DNA of 64,000 nucleotides from Ascaphus truei (GCA_036426205.1 CM071574.1:16086698-16150697), one strand, 5' to 3'. Counted from the stretch's first letter, positions 10,101 through 25,100 are shown. The notes: generated by a model not told the origin, from the sequence alone. A program made the numbers and translations.

Positions 10101-13100
10101 AAACCAGGTTTCTGGAGGGTGCAGTTAGATAGCACGTGCCCAGTTCTGTTAGAATAAGCAGATTTGCAGGTGATTAGTGAGCCAATCCAAGGAATTTTTG
10201 GAAGCTCTATTTCTAAAGCTCAAATATATGATGAAAAAAAATGCAATTCCTTCAAGAAAGGTTAGGGGAGAAAAAAAAGCATTGTAAAGATTTAGCACTT
10301 TTGCTTCTGTGATCTGTATTTACTAATTAGGTACCAAAGTATTACTGTTAACGAGGGGGGATATGCAGCCACTATTTGTATTACAAAGCAAGGTTTATTA
10401 GAAAGTATTGTCAACAAAAACTTGTTTCTGTTTCACTGATACCACAGACTACATTTAATGTGTTATACTTGGGGGGGGGGGGTACAATATTTGCTGCACA
10501 GTGAAATAAAAGATGCAATCTTACCGATGAGATGTGGCGCTGGCTGTCACGAACACGTCTCATTTCTGGCGTGTCCAGTACAAAGGCAGCCTTGCCCTGT
10601 ATCTGCTTACGGAAACTGTCTGAGTAAAGAACCTAATGAATGAGACGAGTATGGGTTAGCATGGCTGGATGTGGTGGAATCACATTTGTCCACATGGAAG
10701 AGGGGTTATCATTAGTGGTAGTAATGTAAAGTAGAAACAAACCATTAGCAACCAGAGCCCTTCCAACCATTCGACCTGTGTCTTTCTGAAAACTTCTTGT
10801 TCTAGCTGTATTGCCTTTTAGCAGTGGGAATAGGGAGTTTACAAAAAGGGATTTTCCCTCCCTGATATTCCTAATATAATGCTTCAGCCTGAATAGTTCT
10901 GACATAATGGACAGAGTTTGCAATAAAAACTTGCATGAGTAATATTACTTGTAATTTCAACATTGAAGTTGATTTTGAAAAGTTGTATACTTATCACATT
11001 GGGTTTTTTTTTGTTTTTAAATTACTATAAATGTTATAGTAAATTCTTCAGTGCTGTAGAAACCTCTATCACACAGAGTCCTAGTATTGGTCCAGACGTG
11101 AAATGGATTTGGTGACGGTTTTTATTTTTGTGTGTGCTAGCGTAAAGATTCTGCATTAATATTATTGTACAAAAAAAAAATGTCCGTTATTTTGTGTCAG
11201 AATTAATATCATAAGCTTCTGTCCAATTTTAAGTGTGATTCAAATGTCCTAACGGAAATGTAAATAATGACCGCTAGCGTAGTGGGACATATTTAGTAAG
11301 TGGTGCTAAGTGTTAAGGCGCATTGGAGTCCACTCACTTGCTTTAAGTTTCCTTGGTTAGCACCGTGAAGTAAATATGGCCCTATATTGTGTTTTCCAAT
11401 CACACCACATATATCTCACACAAAGAATATGTAAAGAACACCAGAAAAGCAGTTTCAAACCTAATTAGATTAAGGATGTCTATTTTAATATGCATTAAGG
11501 GGGGGGGGGGGGGCATTATGTGGTTTGCCGGGGGAAATCCTCAGAGGAAAAAGTTATATTTTAGTATGTAGACAGGATTGTAAACCCAGAAAGAATGTTA
11601 AATATCAGATGGTAATTTTTTTTTTTTTTTAAAGGATAGCACTTCACATATTAAGACGTTAAAAATGTTATGTTTCGGGAGGAATATTCTTGGCTGATTC
11701 TCAAAAAATACCGAGCTAATATTTTCTTGATTGCGTTTAACTCTCTCCATCTCTGGAGTGACCGGCGCCGATGTAGCTTTCCCCATTGTTTCTTTGTATG
11801 AAACCTACAGCGTACAGAGAAGCATCACTAGCAACATATCCATATACCACAGAGGCAATACTGTTACAGCTACAGCAGTGGCAGGCAACCGCAATGAATA
11901 TAAAGCCACCAGTGTGACCCCAAAAAGTGACATGCCCCTTTACCAAAGTCAGCAGCCACAGTACCAGTTGAATTCCAGAAAGCAACAAATAGCCAATTAG
12001 GTGCTGAAGAGGCTAGCTGTGTTGCTGACTTCTCTCGCAGCTAATGGGTTAAGATTCTAATATTTCAATACATGAGAAACATTAAACGTGTTAATGTAAC
12101 CGTTATGAAACTAAAAGTGGCGGCAAAGAGGCTGTATTTGACATTGACTGCAGGTTGCCCATCACTGTGTTACATGGACAAGCACCAAGGGATGTCCATT
12201 CTGACATGTTTATGATTTGAGGGAAAGGATGACACAGGTGTGTATTAACATGGGAAAAAGGATGAAGGTGGAAGAGACTTGTTAAATTTGGAGATTTAGC
12301 CGTATGTTTCTGGAAGGTACCATGCTAATGTTTTCTTGATTGCGTTTCACCCTCTCCATCTCTGGAGTGACAGGTGTGGGGGTTCCTGTCCCCAAGTTTT
12401 CTTTGTACAACACCTATAAGTTACAAAGGCAGCCAAACATTATGCACATGCAAAAACTAATAGATCTATAGCTATGCTACTGTATGTTATCCTAAAGTCC
12501 TAATATGCAGGTACAGTCCTTATATCCCTTAAATCAGGGGTTCTCAACTCCAATCCTCAACCCCCCTCTCCCTAACAGGTCAGGTTTGCAGGATATCTCT
12601 GCTTCAGCACAGGTGGTGCTGAAGCAGAGATATCCTGCAACCCTGACCTGTTGGGGGGGAAAGGGAGGGGGGGCTTGATGATTGGAGTTGAGAACCCCTG
12701 CCTTTAATGAATGCAACCTTAAGAATAGAAAATAAAACCTAAACCCCTGCATTATATTCAGAGTTTCAGTTAAATGTGGAGTGAAGTGACACAACTCTGC
12801 ATCGTAAACTGAGGCAATACTTATCATTTGCTTTCCATTGGAAGCTGGTGCTGAGTTTGCACAGGTTTTGTAGCTATGGGGCCTTGATGAACAGCCCTTT
12901 GGGTTTTGCAACAAACTATTGCAAAAAGGCTCCAAACAAGCCACAGATTTGTTTAAAATAAGAAATCCCAGTAAAAGCATTGGCTTGTATTTTTTTTGCA
13001 CATTTAGGCCAAGATTTATTAGATGGTGCTAAGCTTTAGCACACCTTAATTCCTGTTCATTTAAATAGGAATTGAGGGGTGTATGGCTTGGCACCATTTA

Positions 13101-16100
13101 GTGAATCTGGGCTTTAGTGCTTCTAGAGAACTATATAAATATTGAGATTAGGATGGTGATTGCTAGTTATAATGTAACACACACATCATATAAGTTATGG
13201 TGGGTCAAAAAGTGGCAAAAACCCTCCACTGTACAGTATACAGAAAATAAAAATATCACGTGTGGACATTCTCATATCTCAGACTGATCTGCAACCCTGC
13301 TTTCCCCCCATTATCTCCGAGCGTACAAGTGCTTCCACTGCAGCCAGGGATTCTGGGAAATGACATGCAAATGTCGCCTTTTTAATATAACACAGAAATA
13401 TATTCTGTGGATAGTTGAGGTAGAAATAAAACAAAAATGCATAACAAAGACTGCACGGTGAAGATTGGGACCTGATAAGGGAACTCCTTCACTGCCAGTG
13501 CAATCAGCTGCAAAGGGATGTGTCCATGTTAGTGTCAGGATTAAGGCACCGTCTCACTATTCTGCATATGCAGCTACTAATCATTCTAATCAGTTGTCGA
13601 GATCAAACAAAGTGTTTAACTACATTTGTTGTAATCTCTGCCAGTAGCAATACCATTGTACAAGTTTAACATATACGTTGTATAAATATCCTACATAAGA
13701 ATGAATATACTGACTGCTAGAGAGAAGTACTATACAGATACACAGCCTCAAAATAACTGCCACCAAAATATGAAATCCGTCAGCCTTTGCATTGTTACTT
13801 AATATTTTCTCATTTTAAAGATATTTAAAATATTAAGAGGCTTCAATTTTCTATTTTTTTGTTCGATAGGAGACCTTTAGCAGAGAAGAAAATGCCCAAG
13901 ATTGAACACCATGTCACAGGTGGGAACTCGACAACAGATACATTTGTCAGCATATGTTTTAGAGTTTGGTTGCTGTCAGGAAAATACCGAGCTAATGTTT
14001 TCTTGATTGCGTTTTGCTCTCTCCAGCTCGGGAGTGACGGCTGTTGGGGTAGCTCTACCCACATTGTCCTTGTACATAACCTACAGGTTCCAAAAAAGTA
14101 TTGGGAAATCACAGACAAGACTGAACACATTGCGTGACTTTATCATTCAAAAAGAGTTAGGTAGTAGTAGTAAAATAAAGCTGAAGAACAAAACAGCGCA
14201 AAGAGTAAGATAAGTGGTGGGAAATCAAAGAGGCTGAGGAGGTCAACAACATCATCAAAATCAGAGAACAACGACAAAAAGCATGAATGTATTAAAGATT
14301 ATAAAATGGAAAGAACTTGATTCCTTCCAATTAAAAGCTGGTTTGCAGCTTTATGAGTAGAAGCAAAAAAACTATGTTAGCCTAGAAAGGGCTTAATATA
14401 TAGGAGGTTTATAGGTAAATCAAGTCAAGGAAAATAAGTCAGGGTAGGCAATTAGAGTGTTACTTTTATGAAAATATAAAATACCGAGCTAATGTTTTCT
14501 TGATTGCGTTTTACTCTCTCCATCTCTGGAGTGACAGGTGTGGAGATTCCCACGCCAAAATGTTCTTTGTATAACACCTGAAGATCCAAAATGGCACAGA
14601 TAAATGGAAAGTTCTCAATGTTTGAATTAGAGAGACAGTGTACTGCTGATCAACGGTATCACAAATCTGAAACCCTCCATCTTCTATCCTCTTTTCACTA
14701 TCAAGTCTCTGACTGACCTCTTTGCAATCTTAACACGAATGTCTCTCTACTACTCGAAACCCAATAAGGCCAAGACGCAGCTCCTCAACCTTACAGTACC
14801 ACTAGAAGTCGGGTCCTATAACTACTTCCCCATTACAGCATGTAGATAACATTGCAATATCATCTACATTCTCCTCCAAGCATGTTATAATAATAATTTA
14901 TTTGTATGGTGCCAACATATTCCATAGTGCAGTACAATGTGGGAGGGATATTGCCTATTTCTAACAATGAACCCCCTCTTTTCCTCTCACATTGAAGCTC
15001 ATCAACTTGTCACACACCTTTGTCCATACAATACAATCACAACAAATACTCCCAAAAGTTATTGTGGTTGCTCTCTAACGAATTACTAATGTTATTGAGG
15101 ACTGGAGTTGGCCACCCCTGGCAAAGTGCTTGAGTGGAAGTGGTCTGTCATAGTGCCCCCTAGTCTGACATGCAGGAAGGGGTGGCAGAGTTGCTGGAAC
15201 TGTTGCTTTCAGGCACTACTTTCAGGAGTACATGTTCATTTTGTTTATTCTTTATCTACAATTTGTAGGCGAGCAAAACATCATAATATGAAGATGCTAT
15301 CTACTGACAATCAAAGCCCTCATCACATGGCAAATAATCGTTTTAAAAGTTACAAAATAAAGTTTTTCCTAAACAGCAAAAACAAACTTTCTCTCCCCTG
15401 GATTCCAATGAAATTTGGGTCAACTTTTTCTTACTGCGGTCACCATTGTTACCTCTCCATACAGTAGGTACTTACACTGAAGTACTTATGCTGCTAATAC
15501 ACTTACACACATTCTGCATCCTGTGTATATGCCCCTGCACGTCTCAGAGGGCAGGGAGTCCCTTCTGGTATTGTTACATGTAACATGTAAATAGGAAACA
15601 CTTACCTTAGGAATAGGTTTATATGATAATGCACCCCTATATCCATGTGTACACAAATATAATCAGCAATCATATTTCTCTAGTTAGTTAAATAGCTAGC
15701 AGGCCATTTGCACTGTGTATAAAAGCAATATAATGCATTTAAAGTTCATTTTGACAAAAATAGATGTCTCTCCCCTTGTCCCTTATTGATGAGACAAACA
15801 ATTGAAATGGGGAAAGTATTTGAAAGAGTTCTCTGTATTTTGTCCATTAGTGGCATTTTTGGGACATGTCAATGTTGCCTGAATGAGTTTTAAACATTTA
15901 GAAAACGTACTACATTCATCAAGTAAAGACGTCTCAAGTTAAGGTTATTGTGCAACAAGGACAGTTTGTAATATGAAGTTCCTGCAAATTCAATTCCAGA
16001 CAAGTTTAAAGGTTAGATCTGGTTATTCCGAACAATTCTGACCTTATTTGTGGCAGTTAGAAAACTGTTAAGTTGCAAGTTATAATAAACTTTTTTTTTT

Positions 16101-19100
16101 TTTTTAATTACAAATCAAGAACATACCTTACATAATGGGAACATGCTTAAAAAATCCTACCAGGTACCAAAAAATGTTAGATATTTACCTATCTGTTGTT
16201 AAAAGGTTTTTGTTTATAATGTTAATGTCTAATGCTTTTAGTTAGTGATTTATCCAGGATAAATAAGGAATATATTATTCATGTTTAAGGGTATTAACAA
16301 CAAGGTTGGTGATCGGTATTGGATTAAGAGGAGACATTTTTGCATTTTAATTCAATGTTAGAGGGGGCTTTTTAGGTAATTATAATTATAAATACCGAGC
16401 TAATGTTTTCTTGATTGCGTTTGACTCTCTCCATCTCTGGAGTGACAGGTACAGACGTTCCTATCCCCAAATGTCCTTTGTACAAGACCTAAAGGCACAA
16501 GAAAGCACCCCAAAACATGGTGAAAAAAATAAGTAAGTAATATATGAACATCTAGCAAGGAAAATTAACCCCTTCACTATTAGAGGACTGCAGGACAATG
16601 CATGGCCGGCTCTTCGGTCAGTAAAGGGTTGACTGTTATTCCACATTCAATGTTTAGTAGGGCATTGTAAGAACAGGAAAAAGGATCTGAATTTGTGAGT
16701 AATTTTTCTAATACCTTTGATGATGGGGATACTTGAAATATTTGAGGCTCTCGGTTGCTCAAACAGTTTAGTAAAATATTTGATGACAGGTGAAACTATG
16801 TTAATTTCTATCATTTATAAGTGTGTGAAAGATTTAAAATGTTAAGGTAAACTCTACTGGCAGTTTAAGCACTCAGGAAAATGGGCAATAACTGTTATGC
16901 TATTGTTTTAGAAGCAAATATTGTTGTTAGGTATTTATTTTAAACCAATCTTCTTATATGGAAATACCATGCTAAAGTTCTCTTGGTTGCGTTTGACCCT
17001 CTCAATCTCTGGAGTCACAGGTGTTGGGGTTCCTTGCCCCAAGCTTTCTTTGTACATGACCTAGAGTGACAAAAAAGCATCCAGGATAGCACCAATAAAT
17101 ATGTATTCCATTCCATCAGTCTCTTCCAACACACTCTGCATTATTATACATAAGGTCCACTACTCTACTTTAAAGGGGCATTCATTGCTAAAGTAACTAA
17201 ACTTCGGTCCAAATTGAGATACAATAAGATTTATCCTATAAATGTAGAATCCATATTTTATCTTTTTACATTTTTGCGAAAATATGTCTTATGTTGTAAA
17301 AATAAGGCAACCGGGTTTATTCCCTAAACTGATAAAGCTGAAATGTGCTCTTCATTAATAATCCTGGATAGACAAGATATTACCTGGTCATTATTGCCAA
17401 GGCTGGAGGAGTTGCATTAAACCCAGCTGGGCATTAATGGGAAGGTGATACCCCTATTCTATGGGAATTAAGACTGTTATAAGCTACATTTTCTTGGAGT
17501 TTGTATTATTGGTACATTATATTGTTTATTATTATATTTTTATGTTATATTATTCTAATAATTTTGGGGGGAATGCAGCAATTACACATGTAATCTCTGG
17601 TGAAGCCTGGCCCAATAATGTCCAGTATTATGATAAGAAGATTGGATTGTGAATGTTCTAAAGCTTTAGCCTGTAATAGTTATTAACACCCATACATTAC
17701 AGTGGTGGTTACATCTGTGTTACCAATTTCCCACCTTGGTACATAAGCCCCAGTGAATCTTACTTTGGCTATTTCTATGACACTCAGGAATGCTTTGATG
17801 CAGGGGTGGCCAACTCCAGCCCGCAAGGGCTACCAAGAGCTCAGGTCTTCAGGATATCCCGGCTTCAGCATAGGTGGCTCAATCAGTGGTCCAGTCATTG
17901 ACTGAGCCACTGATTGAGCCACCTGTGCTGAAGCAGGGATATCTTTTAAACCTGACCTGCTGATGGCCCTTGAGGGCTGAAGTTGCCCCCCCCCCCCACC
18001 CCACTTCCGGCATTTGGTGCATATGGAAATTTCCTTCCTACTTCCTGCTTTCACCCCCTCAATCTCATCCGCTCCAGTTTCTACTTTTACGATTAACATT
18101 CCCAGCAGAATATGAAGAGAGCAGCAATATGGGTGAAGAGAAACATGCCATTGGAACCTTATACATTATGTGTATCCCACAGGAATGTATAATACATTCA
18201 TTTTCAATGGATAGAGCCAACACATGTCTTCCCTGACACCATCCATTAGTAAAATATTTCCCCACATTGTACAGATTACCTCTGCTTCACGGCTTCACTG
18301 CTTTAATTTTACAAATCGGTCCATTGTATATGACAAGACCAACCAATAGTTAAAAAAAGACATAATTGATTCTGAACTTTGCTAAGAGTGAGTGCACCTT
18401 TGTAGAGAGGTCCATAATATTTAGTTTTATCATGAAAATGTATATATACACAACACTGGAAGTGCACAAACATATCATTCCCTAATAAGTAGCAGCCCTA
18501 TCGGTTGCATGTAATTGCAAATGTACACACCACAAAATAATACTTCATTTCATAACAAGCTTGTTTACACGTTTAAAGGTTCGTATTCTACAATTTTGCT
18601 TCCATTGATTGCCAAGGCATTCCTTCTGTAGGTCTGTCTGCTGTCTACTATTCATTGTAATTAAAAGCCCTTACTATGTAACTACTCGTTGCGGTCTTTA
18701 TTATACACTAGTGCATTTGTTTTGTGTTATACAATAGTTACACTTTTTTTATATTGATATTTAAAAAGCTTGCTGTTGTATCATGTACTTGGATACTTGT
18801 TTTATTGGAATAAAATGCATGAGTGGAGCAGTGGCGTAACTTGAGTGTTAGGGACCCCGGGCAGTTCACTTACCTGCTGGCCCTGGTCCTGCGACATCGC
18901 TGCGCCAGGTGACTTTGTGTCGCCATGACGCCGCAACGTCGATAGAGGAGGGTTGCTCTCTTACAGAGGCCCCGCTCTCTCCCGGCAATCGGTTTCATTG
19001 CTGCGGGGAAGAGCGCGGTGCTTCTGTGATCGCTTGCGGGGTTCATCTCGAGTCAGGAGGGAGGGTCCTGTCTCCCTTCGGGCCCCCCTCCCCAAAGCTG

Positions 19101-22100
19101 GAACCCCCAAAACGTGCCCGGTATCCCAGGCGGTAGTTACACCACTGAGTGAAGGTGATCTACTAGTATCTACTCATTTTCTCTTTCATTTGTAAAGTGC
19201 TAAAGAGATAAAGATTCATTCTTCCAAACAATGTAGTTCTAATACTGTCAATTGTTAGAAAAAGCAATTAGGAAACCAAATACACAGACAAGGTAACGGG
19301 AAGAAAGGAACGGGAAGCACACCGATAATACTAGTTAGTTCTATGATTAATGCACTGCTATTATGTAGTCTAAATGGCTCCATTCAACTCTGTTGGGATA
19401 AAAGTGACGTACAGTTCTAATACCAAAGTAAAAACATAGCTATAACTTTAGCATCGGATCTAATGGATTAAAAGTATGAAATAAGGAACCCTTGCAGTTA
19501 GAAAGGAAGTAGAGGGGTCTTTAGTAAAGGAAGGGAAGGGCACTCCCAAACACGGGAAGTCACAAAATATCAGCAACTACCGAGCTAATGTTCTTCTGCG
19601 TCTCCTTTACACGTTTCACTTCCGGGAGGTCGGAAATCGCAGTTCCTGTTCCAATACTGTCCTTGTATTTAATCTACAAAATCACGTGCAATGGAAACAC
19701 AAAAAGAGGACGCACATTAAGCACATCAGACTTTCCCATACATGGCTGCATGTATGATAACACATAGCTGGCGGTTTATGGCAGTACATAGATGTGATAC
19801 CGGGTGTGTAGGGACTTTACTGCAGGAAGAATAAAACGCCTTTTGTATATATCATTTTGGACATATTACTGTTGATACGTATAGTGCTGGAGTCACTGCA
19901 ACAGGGGTGGCCAACCCCAGTCCCCAAGGGCCACAAACAGGTCAGGTTTTCAGGATATCCCTGCTTCAGCACAAGTGGCTCAGTCAAAGAAGCTGAAGCA
20001 TGGATATCCTGAAAACCTGACCTGTCGGTGGCCCTTGAGGACGGGAGTTTCCCACCCCTGCACTACAACCACTCCTGAATTGAAGAGGTAAAGCGTACTG
20101 CTAGGAATTAAATGACTGGATGCCTCTACTTAATCCTTCTCTAGCAATAGAGGATGTCTTGGATCAAACTTTGCCTGCCGTGTGAAGTACAGATTGATTC
20201 AGAGGATTTCTAGGATAGATCCTGTTTTGTTTAACAAAAGAATGCTGTTACAAAGCATATATTCACCAGTGGCGTAGAAGTATTGTATTATTATGGATTT
20301 GGCAGGGTTATTCTTAGCTATAATAGAGTGCAGGAAGGTACCATATTAACTATAATACAGTAGAATTTGTTAAGGGAAAACTAACCATTTGAAACCTTCC
20401 GGCTATCTAATGATTTTAGATACAAGCTTGTAGGACCATTTTGATTCAATTTTTAAACATCAGAAAAGAAAACGCCCTGTTTACTGTGGATTATTGCTTT
20501 TAAGATATTAATAAGTCTAGGATATTATAAATTATGTGCTTCTCTGTTTTATAAAAAAAGATCTAATTTCTTTATCACATAGACCAGGTGTGGTCAACTC
20601 AAGTCCTCAAGACCCCCAACAGGTCAGGTTTTCAGGATATCCCATCTTTAGCACATTTGGCTCTTAAGCAGAGGCGTAGTTGAAGACCTGAGCCTCTGCT
20701 TGAGTCACTTGTTCTGAAAACCTAAACTGTTGGGGGGGGGGGGAGGGGGAGGGAAGAACTTGAGTTGAGCACCCCTAACATAGGCAACAGTCTGTAACTC
20801 TGCATAAAACACTATATACTGTATGTATTCAGCTTTTTTTATACTCTGAATTATTAGTAGAAATCAAATTATTAGTTAGTACACAGTATAAATGTTATGC
20901 TTTAAAATACAATATTCCAGGATTTAGCTATCTTTTTATGGCAAAATCTTGATAGCGATATTAATATGCTTGTAAGAAAATGCAGGTAGAAATTGAATTT
21001 GGGTTATATTAGCAGATAAAACAACCCCAAACAATCATTTCTCTTACTATATTACAATAAACATGTTATTTAGCAGCGGAATTTGCAGAAATGGTGTTTT
21101 ATCTGTTTGGAAGAGGATTAATGCCTAAAGGGGGGAAATATTATTTGGCCTAGTCGCAGTTATAAATGGTAGTTATTATTTTTGATAGCCTTTCTAATTT
21201 CCATAGTCATTGTTAGCTCAGGCAAGAGGATTTGAGAGGTTATAGAGCATCTGAGAATCTTAAAGTCTTTTCTCTGTACCGTGCTAATGGCATCCTGTGT
21301 TCTCTTAATTCTTTCCATCTCAGGGGTCTGCCCAATAGCTGTTCCTGTTCCAACTTCTTCTTTGTACAAAATCTTAATGTTCGGAATCAAGGTGACAGGT
21401 TAAACAATGAGAGCTTTGCTGCTTCGTACAGTGCATGTGTTTTGAATAGAAAGTGCTTCCATAACAGTATGTGCCATGTTTACTAAGCGGTGCGATTCCA
21501 TAAGACAACTTCTAGTGCCACAAAACCCCTAATTCTTTTGAAATACTGGAGCACTGCTTAGTAAATATGGGCGTATGCCTTTTATTTGCTGCTTTCGTCA
21601 ACCCATTCAGCCAAGAGGGGCCTGAAGTTGCAGTTCTTCTCAGGCCCGAATGTGTGTATTACGTTGGTTCCTGTGTGGTTAACAACTGTGCATGTGACAA
21701 TTACAAACACAACAGCAAACATGCAGCATTAAACTAAGACCACATTACCAGCAACTCACAGATAACTGAAGCAACCTACACACTGACAAGAGACAGATGA
21801 GACGACTCACAATTTTGATCAGACATCACAAAAGTTTGTAGCGCTATTTGCCTAACTAAATCCCATAGTGTAAAGTGTATGGTGTAAAGAAACCCTGCAG
21901 GACTATATAACCAGTAAAAGCAGCAGCTGGTACAATAAGTGGCAGTTAATGTTAGCTTGCTTTAAAGATGGCTACGTTAGAAATGCACATATGCTCCTTC
22001 TCAATTATTGTATTATTCGGGTTAGAATTCAAAAACAAATGTTTAAAATGATATACCGAGCTGAAATTCTTTTGATTTTCCTTAACACGCAGTATTTCTG

Positions 22101-25100
22101 GCGTGTCTTTTACCACTGTAACTTTTCCTTTACTGATATTATGTTCACCCTGGTACTGAAGCTATAAGAAAAGAGTAGAAAATGTGGCGTTAAGATTTAT
22201 CAGGAACAAACATTTGTCCTTGAGACAAGTCAGCTAATGAGATGTGACCTTGTTCTCTTTGTATGATGATCAAAATCACAACACTGAAAAATGCTACAAC
22301 ACAAATGACCAAAGTATCTCCATGGGAGGAAAATACTTCATATCAATAGGAACAATGAACATTTACAATAGTTACATAGTAGATGAGGTTGAAAACGTTC
22401 AACAAATGCTAACAACCTATGCTAAATTTAGACGACAGATACTTTATCCTATATCTATACTTACAGTATATTGATGCAGAGATTAAAAATTATTAAGTAA
22501 CGTTTTCCTATTAAAAAAAAGAGACCATTTTCCTATGCATTCCCTAAAATCCTGCATGAACCTCTTTTTAGTGTCAGATGAGTCTCACGACACACTCTTT
22601 TGCATTGCTGGCCCCTTTGATATGGATGGGGTTAGCAAACAACAGACTTTTCACTCTTCAGACTTCAGACTTGTGATGTCTCTACACAAAGGAATTCAGA
22701 TGAAATGTTTATGGGACTTACAGTGCTGAAGTTCTTCTGATTCTCACGGACACGCAGCATCTCTGGTGTGTCTAATACCGGCACGTAATAGGACATGGTC
22801 CTTTCTGCTTCCTCTTTGTATTTTTTCTGTTGTGATTTAAATACAGAGAGTTATTCTGCATATTTACCCATACAGTAATATCCTTAAAGCAGGGCCTTCC
22901 TCACCTATCGCACTGTATACTATCTGTAATATTTTTTTTTAATTATGTTTTATTGTTTTTTGCTGTCATAGCCCAGTCCTTCTGCACTGTAGAATATATT
23001 GCTGCCTTTATACAAGTTATATTAATAACTGTAATAATATTGTAAAACACACATTATAGCTTGTTCATCCATTTATCAGCATTGTGCAGGGATGGTCAGA
23101 ATGATGTTCTTTCATTAGAATATAACATCTAAGGGAGATGCGTTAATGCAATTTGGGGGGCAATATTAGGACAAGAGAGAAACAATTTCATTTTGAGGCT
23201 CATAACGAAAGGGTTAAAACAATGTTGAAGGAAAAGTAGATCAGCAATCTGGAAACAATGTAATATGGAGATCATTTCATGCTAACCAATAAAGATTACA
23301 TGTAATGCAGAAAACACATTTATGTTAGAGGTCTTAAGTAATGTAATTGAAGCTGGGAATGTGGCGTGCAGGGTGCTTCACTGCGTACTGTATAACAGAT
23401 GCCAGTATGACATTTTTTCTGCCAAACGTATTAGTCCCACTGAATAGTGCAGTATATAACTGAAGAGCAAGTGTAATAAAATGTGTATATGATCTGGCTC
23501 ACTACTTCATTTCCTGTCTTGTTTTAAATTACCAAAGGCACTACAGGCAGTCCTCGGTTATCCAACGGAATCCGTTCTGGAAGTAGCGTTGGATAGTGAA
23601 ATCATTGTAAAGTGAGTCCCATGTTAATCAGTGGCGGTGAGTGTTGGATAACGCCCATGGGGTTGCATTGTAAAGCGTTGGAAATGCCATTCGTTGTAAA
23701 GTGAAACATTGGATACCGAGTACTACCTGTATTTTCATGTTCTTTCTGCAGTGGATTTTTATGATTTTAGAGCAGCAGATCTAAATGATTATCACTTATT
23801 TAATGTTAATTTAGAACCAACTTATAAAGGCTTTGGAAAGTATTATCACCTGGCTGGAAAGGTTTCTGACTTGCTGAGCATGGATAATCTCTGGAGTATC
23901 CACAACAGATGTGTAGTTGGCCATATCCATTTCTGCAGAATGCTTGTATTTCACCTGTAGGAAACAATGATGCATGTCAATGTCTCCACACTGTAAAGCC
24001 AATGCTAAAAAACCCTGTTTTGATCAGATGAACTCACCTGACTGGCAATATCAGTCGCATTCTTTGCTCTCATAAAGTCTGGAGTTTCCAAGCCCATAGT
24101 GGACATACCTCTTCCTTTGATTTCCGACTCTAGTGTTTTCTTATATTCTTTCTGTTACATAAGAGAGATCACAGCGACATGCTGTAAGGTGCGGTCATGT
24201 TCTGCTGCCCCTCCCCCACCTGACTTGATGTTTTAATGCACATTGTAGGCTGAGTACAACAAAGGAAAGATGTGGGGACACGGCGCAGCATCTTATGACA
24301 CTCCCATCATGAGGCACTTAAGAAAGCAAATGAACTCACTAGTAATGTAAGATAAATATGACGAGTACACCTGAATGTTATGTTTATCATCTGTGGACGT
24401 TCCCCCTGCATATGATGCACCGTTTGAAAACAGATTTGCCCGCGATGTGAAATGCAGAAAAAAAAGAACTGACAGAAGCCATTTTCCCTTTAAAAGTTTA
24501 AGTGATTTTCTGAGACACAAAGAATAAAACAAAATAAGTGATTACCCAAAGGAAGCAGCTTTTGAGCAAACTTATTCTACCAATAATTTGTCTTATGTTC
24601 TATTTGCCTTAAATCGATTCACTTTTTTCTAACATTTCAGAATTGTAATGTTTTTTTTTCCGAAAACAATAAAGATTTATAACGTCATTTTGTATTTATG
24701 TGAGTGAGTATTATCACAGAGCGAAAAAAAATCACAATCTTTCTGCCGCACAAAGCATTCAGAGCTGGAGAGCTGAGAGGCCGCTACACATACAGTTGAT
24801 GTCCCACAGGAGCATTGTTCCCATTTTTTTACATCCAGGAAACTGCTTAACACGCCAATGTTTAATGACCCCCTAAACATGAAAACTTTAACTTGTCACG
24901 TTTAAAGGAAAAAAGGCTTTTGAAACAGTTGTTCCAGTTGACCATGTGATATGTTTTGGAGGTTTACAGTATGTGCATGCCTGTTCGCATGCTGTATTGC
25001 TTTACTACACTATATATACATATTAGTATAACAGGGGGGGCATGCAATCTCCAGTGCGCAAGGGCCACCAACAGTGAGGTTTCAGGATATCCTGCCTGCA

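Larger units (their letters stand above)
9825..11711 (-). other. NEB introns around exon 10525-10632
   Basis: Simple runs (a G-run at about 10470-10481, a G-run at about 11500-11512) and one short palindromic element at 11288-11380 are visible. I see nothing else. Confidence 0.5.
17061..19580 (-). other. NEB intron containing the start of segment B
   Basis: This 2.5-kb intron holds a hAT-like MITE (17801-17997), the CAGTGGCG element (18829-19147) and the left boundary of segment B at about 17627. I found no exon. Confidence 0.5.

Noticed and set aside
18909..19195. Two overlapping open frames of 75-80 codons
   Set aside because: They lie inside the GC-rich CAGTGGCG transposon and have no recognisable domain.
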